Position numbers and translations under genes: made by a program
Shown here: positions 45,130 through 56,804 of the stretch, in pieces
Numbering within the stretch: position 1 is the stretch's first letter
How the letters are laid out: each line of letters opens with the position of its first letter
Source of the DNA: Hydractinia symbiolongicarpus
Lineage: Eukaryota; Cnidaria; Hydrozoa; Anthoathecata; Hydractiniidae
Length of the DNA: 64,000 nucleotides
Assembly (NCBI RefSeq): GCF_029227915.1
Contig: NC_079888.1
Location: forward strand, 3,175,001 to 3,239,000
Reading direction: 5' to 3'
The notes under the pieces: generated by a model
What the model was told of the DNA's origin: nothing
Database searches by the model: none
What the model saw: the letters and a program-made list of their open reading frames with translations, nothing else

Positions 45130-45366
45130 AAAATAAAATTGTCTAGATATGTTGTTCTATTACACCTGTAAGGCGTTATAAAGAGATTTTCAAAATTAAA
45201 TTTACAAATTTTGGGCGAAAACAACAAAAGAGAAGCGAGAGATATAACAAAAGGTTATACAGAATACACTATGTCTCAAATACACATACTGAATAATAAA
45301 TATAACAAACTAATTAAACACTACCTTAACAACCCATAGAACAGAAAGATCGAGTGACATACCCAT
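45130..45366 (-). pseudogene. Solo-exon remnant F of the secreted Cys-rich gene family
   Basis: A first exon (45366-45325) encodes MGMSLDLSVLWVVK, followed by GTAGTG in place of GTTAGT. Only about 180 bp further on, the sequence is already the 3' flank of the gene (TGTCTAGATATGTTGTT, as after gene B near 34310). Exon 2 has therefore been deleted. A TATA box lies 88 bp before the ATG. Confidence 0.6.
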
Positions 45367-45446
45367 TTTTTGTTTCTCTATTGTTCGTTCAATAAGCGAC
45401 TTTTTCAGAGAAATTGCTAATAAACAGCAAGGAAGAATTGGGTCTG

Positions 45447-45454
45447 CTTATATA
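45447..45454 (-). promoter_or_regulatory. TATA box of remnant F
   Basis: TATATAAG on the minus strand, at the same distance from the first exon as in copies A, B and D, followed by the CTTGCTGTTTATTAGC relative of the downstream core sequence. Confidence 0.5.
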
Positions 45455-45469
45455 GGTATATTTTGGAAC

Positions 45470-46799
45470 CAGGTACATAAGCAATCTTTTAAATATTTTT
45501 TTCTGCAACGGCCGTTGAATTTTGAGTAAATAGCAATTAGTTCACTGACAAAACTATACGTACAGAGGCGAATTTTGCAAATTCCGTGGCGCAAATGTAT
45601 TTATAACGAGATCGTGTAAATTGAAAAGGGTTTCGCCTATGCAAGAAAAAATCGATCTCTAAATTCACTAATACAACAAGTTATAAATTATAGCTTAATA
45701 AATATGTTTAATAATGTATTAAATTTAATAAAGGTAGGAAAAATTGTTCCTTCCTTTCGATCTGTGCTAATGTCAATCGTTTCCAATTTTAACGCAACAT
45801 ATTTAGGCGTGAATTATTGCAAATATGATTATTAGTAGGAGTTATATCTAATATTAAAAATCACGTTACCTACACAGAAGTTGCGCTTCTGTGTAGGTAA
45901 CGTTTTATATACTGTCAAAATTTCGAAATAAAATCTAGTACGGCGCAACAATTATTTTTTAGAAAGATTGAGAAGTTTGTTAAATTGAACAATAGTTCAA
46001 AATTTCAAATTAGAGCCCAGCGTTTTCTGCTAATGTCAGAAATAAAAAGTAATAACAATAAGTCAAGCATCCGAAAGAAAAGCATGTGTCTCATTTTAAA
46101 GCTTGATGCATGCAGTCGATTCATCTAGTCTATTCATCCAGTCGGTTGTATTCATAACAGATGTTGATAACATGCAATTCAGGGAAGTTGTAAATTATTG
46201 TTCAAAAGACACAAATTGGCCACCATGCGAAATCTCCCTCACTGGAAATTTGGTGAAAGGGAAAAACTTAAGGTACGGGTGATGTACGCTTTTAATTAGT
46301 TGTTAATAAACTTATTTTCATACATTGCTGATGCCTACTATTTTCTCTGCACATTTATTAGTTGATTGTTGTCAAACGAAAAACGTGACCAAAAACGATA
46401 TCGGTTTTCTGCTGCTTGCCTACCTATTCCAATTTTCCATTGCTTTGCAAGGTAATTTACACTCGATTTGAAATAAAAATTTTAGAAACATTTTCTATAA
46501 TGTTAATCCCTTGCTGTAGCTATCCTTTAGCTATGTAAGAGTATTAACTTTTTTAATGATACGCGAATGATACCCTTAAAGGAATAAATACTATAGAAAC
46601 TAGGGATGTGAGAATACAAAACAGCGATTCCCTGGTTATATTTGAAAACAATTTTAGGTGAAATATCAGCTGATATCTTTGGTTAGAAAATGAGTATTTA
46701 AAGAGGTTATACTTTTATCTAATTTTGAAATCGTCTGTGTAAAGGTCAATCCCTAACATTCTCTTGATGCTGAAAAGGAATACCCGTAGTCATAATGCT
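45470..46799 (-). repeat. Decayed upstream block of remnant F
   Basis: Contains the GGAAGGAAC motif (45745-45761) and the TTTAGGCGTGAATTATTGCA phrase of the other blocks, plus a new perfect palindrome at 45863-45903. The rest (46.1-46.8 kb) is non-coding. Confidence 0.5.
45863..45903. repeat. Perfect 18-bp-arm palindrome
   Basis: ACGTTACCTACACAGAAG, loop TTGCG, then the exact complement. The other block copies have only a short, imperfect version (for example near 31640 and 37205). The perfect form is therefore derived. Confidence 0.85.
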
Positions 46800-47640
46800 C
46801 TACTAAATAGTAAAAATGACAAAGAAGAAACACCAGAGCGAATTATTATTATCTTCTCTATAATCACTTCCGCTAATGTTGCATTTTTATTAAGACATAA
46901 TAACAAGGAATGACAAGACAAATTTTGCTCTAAAATGCAAACGTTGATACAAGAATGAGAGGAGGTGGGGTAGTCAACCAATATGTCAATCATCATCTTT
47001 GGAGGTGTACTTCTGTTTCAGTTTTATCAAATGCAAGTGTGGGAGAATCTATTTGGTGGTCCATATTTCTAAGAATTTACTGTAACAATAATTTTAGCCA
47101 TCATTGAGTTGCATACCTGTAAATTTGACATTCTATCGTGTATTTAGCTAGCAGTAAATTAAAGAGTTAATTTTGATTAGAAATGATCCCGAATTTGTAT
47201 AAGTTCTGTTATGAAATTAACTTTAAGAGATTGGTTAAGTTATTAAGATTACCATTAATAGGCAATACGACCAAAGATGTCCATGCCTAACGCAGATGTA
47301 TGATTCAGAAATCATAATAGATCGAAAGGAAGGAACAATTTTTGATGCTTTTGTATAATAAAATACATTCGGTAAACAGGAAGATTTTTGAAACTAACAT
47401 CTTTACAGGACGGGTTCAAAGAAATTTATAATGCAATAAATTTTTTTATCTGTAAATTTTTCAATGATTGTGCTCTATTTAAAACAATTACATTGTGTCC
47501 TCCGTAAAAAAAAATTAAGCCGCAGAAATATAGAAGCACATAGAAACCACGTAAAATTACTATTAATAGTAATTGTTACTAATAATAACGTCGGCGTTAT
47601 AATTACCACCAATGAAGTGATAGCTAATCCTACAACCTTA
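46800..47640 (+). repeat. Upstream block of gene D
   Basis: Inverted partner of 43.2-44.0 kb. Holds the GGAAGGAAC motif at 47331-47350, about 360 bp before the TATA box of gene D. Confidence 0.7.
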
Positions 47641-47699
47641 AAAAAAAACTACGGAAAATTAATCAAAATGTTCCCGCCCCCGGTTCCACTGTACAACAT

Positions 47700-47706
47700 T
47701 ATAAAA
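47700..47706 (+). promoter_or_regulatory. TATA box of gene D
   Basis: TATAAAA, 91 bp before the ATG at 47791, preceded by CCCCCGGTTCCACTGTAC, which matches CCCGGTCCCAATGTATAC before copy A. Confidence 0.65.
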
Positions 47707-47790
47707 GACGCGATGTTCACTTGCTTTCTATTATCGAAGTTGCAACAAAAGTTCTTCTTTAAAGTGGAAAACAAAAAAAGAGCGTGAAAC

Positions 47791-49236
47791 ATGGAATTAG
47801 TACCCAATCTTATACTACTTAGCATTGTTATCACACAGGTTAGTAAACGCTATTTAAAATCGCCCAGATTAGTATATCCTTTTCCATCATCACTTCATCA
47901 GCTTCTATATGAGCGTTAGTATCTATTTCGGAGAATGATTTTCCAAGCAATTTGATGTATTATTTGTTCAATTAAATGATGCAAATCAACGTTTTGATAA
48001 CGGTTATTCCTTTTCTTTTTTCCTCACCTTTTAAATAACAGAACTCCTTAAATTCCATTTTTCATCTATTCATTGTGGTTTCTATAATAACACCACTGAC
48101 ATAGGCACCACAACAATAATTTTTAATTGATACGTATTCTCTATGAATAATCGCTTGTCAAAAAAGTAATCCTTTAAATGTGACGTGTACAATTCTTAGT
48201 TACAAGTGTTAACAGTGTTAAATAAACTCTCATGGATTTTTCAGTATTTAAATCCCCTGATAAACCCAATATGCATTGCGTTTAGGTAAGCTGTACGATT
48301 CCATGCCGGTACAAGGTTGGAATTGACAAAAACAATGCCATTGAATACACCGCAAAAATTTGCCAGCAAGACAGCAGCTTCAACGTCGATGTAAATAAAG
48401 GTGCCGGAAATATAATCCATGATGAAGTATTCCATATCAAAACCTTTTCTAATGACAAGAATCAATACAAGCCTTTTCCTCTCAGCAAAACTGAGCATTC
48501 AAAAATTAAAAAATCGCTTCATCGTTACAAGAAATGCTTAAGGAAACATATTCCTGCAAACTGCCCTTTGCCAACAGTGGAAACAGTCGATGATTTGAGT
48601 GAGGAACAAATTAATATTCATCTCGAAGAATCTTATGATCATTCTTATATCATCAAATCATTTTCACTTAAACGAAAGGGTACGCACAAGAACAGGTTAC
48701 GAAGAAATGTGTTATCCCGAAATGGCACGAAATCAAGTATTTCTCCTAAAACTAACGTTAAAATATTTATCAGTAAGCAACCACGCTGCCCAAAAGGAAT
48801 AATATGCATGGGCTGGGTAAATGTGACTGAAAAGCCCATAACACCTCCCAGGAACTGTCCAGATACTATGACATGTTTTGGATTTGTCACATTTACATAT
48901 AAGCCACAAATGATTCGCGCGAAAGCAGGCAGCACTGGTGTTTTGCCAACACATGCGGCTTACAAACGCGTGCCTTATTGTCCTCCAGGATTTACTTGCT
49001 ATGGAATGGTTAAAGCAACGCCTGCGCCCATTAAGAAATATGTATTTCCAACAAAACAAAAGAAACATGAATGTAATTCTATCAATCTTTACTACCATTT
49101 AAGACAAAGTCGCAAAAGGAGAAGTTTGACATGGTTAGATTCGAAATCATACGTTGCAGTAACTGGAGTAGGTGAATATTTAGATGTCTTATACAAAACC
49201 TTTTCGGTGCTGTCCAGTCTCCGTTACCTTCACTGA
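47791..49236 (+). CDS. Intact two-exon gene D: secreted basic Cys-rich protein (unknown family)
   Basis: Exon 1 is 47791-47838, MELVPNLILLSIVITQ, with donor CAG|GTTAGT. The intron is 447 bp. Exon 2 is 48286-49236, with acceptor GCGTTTAG|GTA, phase 0. It encodes 332 residues, exactly the length of gene B, with no stop or gap. It keeps VSCTIPCRYKVG at the mature start, the middle ETVDDLSEEQINIHLEE segment and all three CPxxxxC repeats (RCPKGIIC, NCPDTMTC, YCPPGFTC). Two basic cleavage-like sites (RLRR, RKRR) and the end SLTWLD...GVGEYLDVLYKTFS are also kept. Equal length and a conserved Cys pattern in spite of many substitutions suggest selection on the protein. The family is unknown to me. Confidence 0.82.
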
Positions 49237-49239
49237 GTC

Positions 49240-51050
49240 ATTTTGTAATAACTTGAAAGGATTAATAGTAGCAATTTTACGTATTGTTGGGTCAATTTAA
49301 TCAGAAGAAACGTAATGGCTCTGGACTATATATTTTAGATGGTTTAGTTGAATTTTTGTGTGATGTTTTAAAACAATAGATTATTATTTGCATTTATTAT
49401 ATTTATTTGAAGAGATATGTAGACTTGAAAATATTTACTAACTTTCTTTCTGATTCCTCTTCACATTTCTTTAAAACCATAACTTATAGACAAAATACGA
49501 TGTCGGAATCACGTTGCGAATTAATACAAAGAACAGCGACGCTTTAAGAAACCGTACAGAAAACAAGTATCTGCAAATTTTCAGCTTCATTCAATTGGAT
49601 CCAAACAGAACCGTAGATAATTGAAATTTATTATTCTTTCTGACTTATCTTGTAGGATAACCGATCCTCTATAAGTACGTTTGTGCAGTCCACCCGTTAC
49701 GCCTTGATATTTTCGAAAATGATTCGCTATTTAATGCTTGTTTTTCATTTTGCATGTCCTCTTTTCATGCGTGTTCAATAATCAAAATCTAAATTCTTTC
49801 CTGTGTACTGCACTCATGCATGCCCTATGACCCATACAGTGAGTAAGTTGATGATACTTATTTTTATTTAGAGGCTATCTCAGCGTTTATCTCATCTAAT
49901 TTTCATTAATGAGCATGAAAAGCATGAATTTAATCCAGGTCAGGTTCAAAATGGGGAAAAACAATGCTATAAAATGACAAAAGTTGTCAAATATTTTTAT
50001 TGTTTTTTTACTGCACGTGCGAGTATGCATTGATTTATTCTAATTCTTCCTTTATCTAGTGCCATTAAATCTTAAAGCGTGTCCATTGTCATTACTAATA
50101 TGTCAAGATAAATCCCATTATCATATGTTTCCGTCAATGTCAGTTGCTGTAGTAGATGACAAATTTTGTTAGAAATAACGTTGGTGGTGCAAATTTCGCG
50201 AATAACAAAAGATAACATGACATGGTTTATTCCACCATGCAAATACTGAAAAAAAAGTCGAGTAGGAATACTCAGAGGCTAAAAGACAAAAGTGGTTAAT
50301 TAATCTAATTTCGAAAACATTCAATATGCCTAATATGTAATAGTCATTTATGATGTACATTAATTTAAACAACGGCTTATACAGAAATGAATTTTGTGTA
50401 CTTTTACATCATTGAATTCATCCCTTAGAATTTGAAATAGTTTCTGACAACTTATGCATAATAATGAAAAAAGCGATAGTTTTCGCCGTTCGGAAAGGCT
50501 TCTTACAATGGTAAAACTTTTTCGATTTAAGATTTGCACAAAGTTCAATAACATCATTTATTTGATTTAACGCGCCTTATAATGAAAGAAAATGAACCTT
50601 TTAATTTACGTCATTTAACTACTCTAACGATCAGATCAAAGAAGAATTATTTGCTATTTTGGTTTTCCATTGCTATAACCTCTTTACTAAAAAAATGGAA
50701 AGTTGCCCCATGCTCAAATTTAATTTAACAAGTTCTAAAAAAGGGTGCAAATCTTCTTCGTGATCTACCATGCGTTTGTTTGCAAAAAGTTAAATTCCTC
50801 ACTAAATAAAAACAAAATACAGCTATACATCTCTCATAAAATGTCACTTTGAACAATAATAACAATAATGAAAGAACAGAGTGAAAATAAAAAAGGAAAA
50901 AAATGATATGAACAAAAAATAAATAACGGGGAGAAAAAACAAAAGATATTATTCAAAGAAATTGTTCTTATTTTTCCCCTCGGATTTAGTGCGAGATAGT
51001 AAATTTTCCTCTAACTTTTAGCGCGCAACAAAATTTCAAAAAAAAAAAAA
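49240..51050. other. Non-coding 3' flank of gene D and spacer
   Basis: AT-rich. No further gene supported. The short frames at 50.2-50.6 kb have no relatives and no features. Confidence 0.45.
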
Positions 51051-51700
51051 TTATTTTTTCTAATTATTACCGCGAGCCTTGAAAGTCTTAGAAAGTCCGT
51101 AGAAAGAAAGTGACAGCTAACGACAGAACAACACTACCTATAATTACCTTACCATAAATAATTTCCCTTTTTAATTTAAATCAGACCTATCAGATTTTAA
51201 GTGAATATGAAATATGAAAAATGAAAATCCTTAACCATATGTCATACAGCAATATCCATCATTCGTGACTGGAGACGTTACAGCATAACGTCCCCAGGAG
51301 GTATTTTCTAAGCAGTTTCAACTAACAACCTGTCATCAATACATTCGGCAAACGACGTAGAAGTCGCATTTGATGTACCATAAGTCCTAATGTGAAATAC
51401 GCAATTGCTACGTCTCTGATTTTCAAAAAAAACTCGCGTGGTCTGATTTGAAATGTCTAAATTTGGACATTGTTTAAAACGTAGTAAACACAGCATCTGT
51501 GTAATTAAAGGGTTTTTATTTTTAGATGCTACCAACAGTCATAATTGCAATGATTCACACCTAAGTAAGTTGCGTTAAAAATGGTTATGATTGATAGGAG
51601 CACCGAGGTTATTCAGCAAGTGATAACAAATCGAAAGGAAGGAACATTTTTTAATACCTTTATTTAATCAAAACATTTATAAAAACAGGAAAAATATCTG
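51051..51700 (+). repeat. Upstream block, partial copy (for remnant E)
   Basis: Matches the part of block copy 1 after about 26390 (ATCAGATTTTAAGTGAATATGAAAT, CACACCTAAGTAAGTTGCG), and includes the GGAAGGAAC motif at 51630-51650. Confidence 0.65.
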
Positions 51701-51904
51701 CATCAAAAAAGTATATATATTTACCTACTTGCATGTTATATAGTTATGTTATGTAGCCAAAAGAAGAAACACAAGTTGAGATTGACAGTATTCTAAACGG
51801 ACATGTAATTTAAAAACTTATTTAAAATTGTTTAGGGATATGATATGTATCACCTAAGTAGTTATGAAGATGTATCGTAGGAAAAAGTACTAGTTTTGTT
51901 AAGA

Positions 51905-51999
51905 TTCGAAAGTTTATTTAGATCTAGTTGGGGTAGGTAAATAACTAGATATGTTATATAAACATTTTCCGCACTCTCCGATATCGGTTATGTTTCCTT
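51905..51999 (+). pseudogene. 3'-end remnant E of the secreted Cys-rich gene family
   Basis: Only the last about 95 bp of exon 2 survive, encoding a relative of DSKxYLDLxGVG...LDMLYKxFP with an in-frame TAA. The promoter motif block is upstream, but first exon and Cys repeats are gone. Confidence 0.6.
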
Positions 52000-52360
52000 A
52001 GCAATGCAGTCACGGATTTTAGTTGGAGTTGTATTTTAAAGACATTAATTAAAATAATATAAACATTGTTGGAAGATTCTTCGTGGAAAACATCATATTT
52101 TGCGTTTAGTTGTATGGCTTAAAAAGTTAACTTTTAATGTTTTTGTTATTAATTCTACAGAGTAACATATCCATTTAGTATTTTCATGGGAAAACATTTT
52201 GCCAACTTTATACCTTCTCTTATATTTCTTGCCGTCTAATGATGTTAAAAATAACAGCAAATGTTTTACCATTTACAAAAGTCTAAAAGTGTTTGCATGT
52301 GAATAAATGAGATAATAGTTTAACACAGGACTGGTAAATGTACAAATTGCCATCTTACTA
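52000..52360 (+). other. 3' flank of remnant E
   Basis: Non-coding. Ends in CTAAATAAGTTGTGTGATAAG, the opening phrase of another unit, as after copies A and B. Confidence 0.4.
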
Positions 52361-52527
52361 AATAAGTTGTGTGATAAGTAAATTCTATGTGATACATATT
52401 TCAAATTAAATGCAAAAGGTAAGGCTGGTTTCCATATTGAAAACAATTTCAAATTCCTATCATTTTTTAATGATCAATTTCTTTTTACGCCAACCTTAAC
52501 TACTCCTTATGTCTGCCAAATTAAAGC

Positions 52528-52870
52528 CCTATTGGATTAACGTCAAAATAAAGTTACATTTTTATGGAGCATTTAAATTAAATATGCTCATCAATTTGCT
52601 CAATGCAATTGAAGCTGGCGTACTATTATTACATCTAAAACTTTTGTAGGAAAACGTAATTTTATTTACCTAAACTTTTAAAATATACTGCTCAGTCACT
52701 GCCACTTTGAAGGCCTATTTAATTAATGTCAAAATAAAGTTACATCTTTAGTTGGCATTTACAGTAATTATGCTCATTAAGTTGCTCAACGCAATTAAAG
52801 ATAACGTACCATAATTACAAATAGAACTAGGAAAAACTTCCAGGCAAGTAATTTTATTAGCCTACACTTT
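52528..52870 (+). repeat. Tandem duplication of a block segment
   Basis: Two adjacent copies of about 180 bp share GTCAAAATAAAGTTACAT, AATTATGCTCAT-like and GCTCAACGCAATTAAAG-like text. Both resemble the 24660-24780 part of the large upstream block. Confidence 0.6.
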
Positions 52871-55112
52871 TTAAACGTTCTTCATTAACGAATGATTAAC
52901 AATTAATCTATTCAATTAAACACTATATTTTAACTTTCGTCATGTCATCATCAGGTTAAAAATCTAAAATAAATTAAAATCAGTTTATAAGCAGATTAAA
53001 CAAAATTCGTATTATACACAGTACACAAAATCTATCTAGCAATCATTAAAATATCTGATAAACTAGAAGCAACTCCAGAGAATGATAATAGATTTTAATC
53101 AGCAGAGTTTGATTCTTGAATTCGTCTTTGGTGCTTAATGACCGTTGTATATCAATAGTAAACAAAGCATTCAGAATAAATATTTGCCGCAAAGAATTAG
53201 ATTAAACTTTATCAATTGGCAAAGTACATTTGCCTCTAAGTGTAACAAAAAATAATGCCACATTTAGTGGCGACGCGACACTTCCTACGTCAGTTACAAA
53301 GGGGATAGGACTTTTTAAGTCTCGATTCCAGATGCTGTTGCGTCTTCACTGCTCATAAAAATACCTCCCAATAATCTTTTTGTTAAGTGTAACATCAACA
53401 GATCGTTTTGTAGCCCCTTTATATGTATTGTTTAAATTGGTTCTAATTTAAAAAACAAATTTGTCATTACATTTACTTTATTCTAAACTCTGAAAATTAA
53501 CAAAGATTATTCCTAGTAATAACATATGTTGTGTTAACTGTTATGTTTTAATCCATTTCTAAATTACTAGAATGTTTTCTATCAAATATAAGAGTAGAAA
53601 AAAGCGGACGATATCTTTATCAATGGGTGACTTTTTAAATTGAATTCGCTTAAATTATCATTTCCATAGGGTGCCATAGAAAAGCGGTCGCTATAAAACT
53701 AATATTGCGTTTTTTTTTCTCCGTACATAAGCGCGTCTCAAGAAAAATTCATTTTTAGAGAAATGTTTGAGATTGACATTTGCAATGTAAGCAAAACGAA
53801 GAGGAAGTAAAATTTTTCGAAACTTATTATTAAAAACGTCAAGAAAATGTTTAATCTTGTGTGGGGTCAGCTTTTCTTACAAACATTTTAATCGCTGTTG
53901 CGTATTTCATGGTGCATTAGAATATATATGAAAATAGCTGTTTCGTTACATTAAACAATTCTGACTTGTCTTTATCTTAGGTTTTAACTGTAAATAGAAA
54001 CCGATTGACATTCTCTTGGCATGTTGCGATAAAATATACCTTATTCTATAGAATTATCGAAAACAGTAATCAAAAATATAAAGAGAAAAAAATTCCTTGT
54101 TTTATAAAAGGCTAAAACGTTATCATTGTATTTGATATGGATTGTTGAAATTTTGTGGTCTATTGAAAACCATTTTAACAGTTAACATCGTCTTTCTTAA
54201 AACTATGCTATGTTGAATTTGCTAAGTCCCTTCAAATTTCTTGACTGTTAGTCAAAGCTATCGTAACCTAGCTTTTTCGTAAAATCTTCAGTAGGCATAA
54301 TGAAAAAATGCAGTGGACATGAAATTTATCATGCAAATAGTTTTAGAAGAGCTAAAGAAATTAACGTCATTAATGCTATGATGACCTTATTATTGTTAAA
54401 AAATTTTTTTGATTCCTTGTTTTAGTCAGCACATCGCACTCTCCTAGATGAGGAAACATTTAAGGTTGTGTACATAATCAAAATAGTACTACTTGAATGT
54501 TTTCAAAAATGGTTGCTGGTCCGCGTTTTAGTCCTTTTCAGAAGGAGGGTGGGGTTGCTAACACAATCCTTATCCAGTTTGTTTTAAATAAGTTCTTAGG
54601 CATACAGCTTTAAGTTTTGAAATTTAGCGCCTTTTTAAAGAGTGTCAGAGAATTCAAATATATTTTTGCATGCCGTCACGTCTGTTGTCGTAGTAGCTCA
54701 CCACTTACGAACTGGTTAGGAAAAATGTTTTTTCTTCTTCAAAAGAAGACATTTTAGACTAAATGACGTTATCGATAATTTTTTATCCAATTTGCCTCCA
54801 GTGTGTTTACAAACATATGTGCCTCATTTTAAGCAATTTAATACCTCCTGCGTCACTCACAAAGAAATAGCCTGAATAGATTTATAATCTATCCAATAAA
54901 CCATCACTTTACCAGGTAATTTTCAGAAAGTAGGATTCCCTAAAATAAAAGTATTACAATATGCAGCATTATGTAGCAATATTTAGAAGAATACTTATAT
55001 TGAAATTTTAAAATTAGGTTAAAAAAGGTTTTCTACAGTTGCGTATCACTAGATTTTTTAAGTACTGCTTTTACATCAATTGTAATTTGCATAACTCCCC
55101 GACGAACGCAGG
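52871..55112. other. Non-coding AT-rich spacer
   Basis: No gene supported. 54.6-55.1 kb resembles 29.45-30.05 kb and so marks a further duplicated segment. Confidence 0.45.
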
Positions 55113-55121
55113 AAATGGCTA

Positions 55122-55375
55122 AAGTGGCCTTGTGGTTATGGATTGGCTTCGTAATCACAAGGTCTGTGGTTCGGTCCACAGCGCGGGCATATTTAGCAAG
55201 TGTCTTTACCACAGCTACGGGTCAACCCATGCCATGTGAGGGAAATTGGGTAGGTAATGCCGGTGTATACTTAATGTATACATTCCGAACACAGGACCCA
55301 CATTGATAACAGTGTTACACTGAAGTGGCTATGTCCTGTATTAATATTCGGAATAACAATAATAATAATCTTTAA
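55122..55375 (+). mobile_element. tRNA-derived SINE
   Basis: The head GTGGCCTTGTGGTTATGG ... GTGGTTCGGTCCACAG has Pol III A-box and B-box character. The body is unrelated, and the tail is of the AATAATAATAATC type, ending in TTTAATATTTCG. The surrounding sequence matches 29.9-30.1 kb, where the element appears absent. No clear target duplication is seen. Confidence 0.55.
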
Positions 55376-56029
55376 TATTTCGAGTAGGACAAATAAGGAA
55401 TATCAGCAAAAATGGTAATAAACTTTTTTCTAGGTATACAATATAAACATGGTCGTTCACAAGTAATGTATATAATAAATACTACACCATTTCTAACTTT
55501 TGTTCGTTTGTTGATTATTGCCTTTTCTTCTTCTAATATAAAATTTTTATTAAATAATTATTTTCCTGTTATAATACTGAGAAACATGAAGACTTACAAT
55601 ACAGAAGCAAAATTGCATACGTTTATCGAGCTTATCGAATTGGCACGACAACACGGTGGAAGCGGAGGGCATGTGGTCTGTATTTTTATTTTAGTTTAAA
55701 TTTTAAAGAAGGAAACAAGAAAAATATAAATAGCAAAATATAAATCCTTTGCCATTTCTTTAATAAGCCTATTATTTTAGGGTTTATTAAGGAGGAAATA
55801 GGATCATCAATTACAATAGATATATGGAGACCGTACTTAAACAATGTTAAAAGACCTCCTTTAAACAAATTGCTTTAAATAAATATTGCAACAAAATTCG
55901 CGCATAAAACGTAAAAGAAAAACGATTGATAAATTTGCCTAATATTTTCAAACTCATATAAGCTCACCTATTGAAGCATTTAAATCATGTCCATATGGTT
56001 AATTCAAATGTTTCTAATAGTATGGTGAA
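55376..56029. other. Non-coding spacer
   Basis: AT-rich. The two short open frames have no features. Nothing recognised. Confidence 0.4.
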
Positions 56030-56384
56030 AAAACTACGAATATATTTAAGACATTTAACCATTGTATGTTGCATACTGCGCTAACAATATACCCGATCCA
56101 TTTTGCAAACGTCGGCAAAGGCACTATATGTTAAAGTCGAAGTTGTAGATAAAGACAGTGGTTCTTTCTAAGTGATACGATGACCCGCTGCTGAATGATC
56201 CGACGATAATTTTACACATATTAATGATGTGATTCTCAACTTTCATAGCCAAACATAAGAATAGGACCTCGTGTTTCTTGTCACATAATAGGCAGTGTGT
56301 TCACGTAAGTTTGAATGTACGGTACTTCGTCCAGTGAAGATTCTCATTCAATTTCATTATTGTTGTCACAAGCCATATGTCATA

Positions 56385-56456
56385 GGGGAATAACTCATAT
56401 GGTAAAGCGCTCGCTTCGCATGCGAGAAGTATCGGGATTGATGCCCGGATTCTCCA
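56385..56456 (+). pseudogene. tRNA-Ala-like (anticodon CGC) with D-arm deletion
   Basis: Acceptor GGGGAAT/ATTCTCC with G3-U70, perfect anticodon stem, anticodon CGC. One base is missing in the D arm (AATAACTC) and the G in GTAAAGC is changed. Probably not functional. Confidence 0.5.
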
Positions 56457-56518
56457 ACATTCTGTATTATTGCGTATAGTGGTCGCTCATGTGCATATCG
56501 TCAATCCAAGTGTTTCCA

Positions 56519-56524
56519 ATAGTA
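56519..56524 (+). repeat. Target-site duplication, left (ATAGTA)
   Basis: ATAGTA directly before the left terminal repeat. The same six bases follow the right end (63944-63949). Six-base duplications are the rule for Polinton/Maverick integration. One base of ambiguity remains at the junction. Confidence 0.7.
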
Positions 56525-56795
56525 GAAATAGGGAAATGTATGTTCTAGCGCAGTCGCGCACGCACACGCAGTGACGTCACAACAGATCCAGTACCATGCG
56601 GTGCATAGCCATGATTATCCAGTGCTTAGCTGTGGAATTCAACGGGTAAGTCCCTATCATGCGGTGCTGGCTATAAAGTCCCTAGTGAGTGATGAAGTCA
56701 TTAAATCATGCAAAAATGAGTAAAATTCTAGCGCATACTACAGGGGGAATTCCCTTATAGTATGCTAATAATCAACGCAAATCAACGCATGCGCA
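56525..56795 (+). repeat. Left terminal inverted repeat
   Basis: Matches the reverse complement of about 63670-63943 over nearly its whole length. Shared segments include GTATGTTCTAGC, CCAGTACCATGCGGTGCATA, CTAGCGCATACTACAGG and AATCAACGCAAATCAACGCA. The two repeats differ at roughly one base in ten. Confidence 0.9.
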
Positions 56796-56804
56796 GTAAG
56801 GTTC

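Larger units (their letters stand above)
56030..56524 (+). repeat. tRNA-Ala repeat unit, left part (interrupted by the Polinton-like element)
   Basis: One unit of the tRNA-Ala family, broken at CCAATAGTA and resumed at 63944 with ATAGTACAATAAAATAATTAC. The uninterrupted form is CAATAGTATAATAAAATAATTA (for example near 4146). Confidence 0.85.

Noticed and set aside
45325-45366. First exon at 45366 as exon 1 of the broken gene at 42.5-41.6 kb
   Set aside because: A closer exon 1 remnant (43029-42990) aligns with gene D and its upstream block. The 45.37-kb exon has its own TATA box and 3' flank, so it is a separate remnant.
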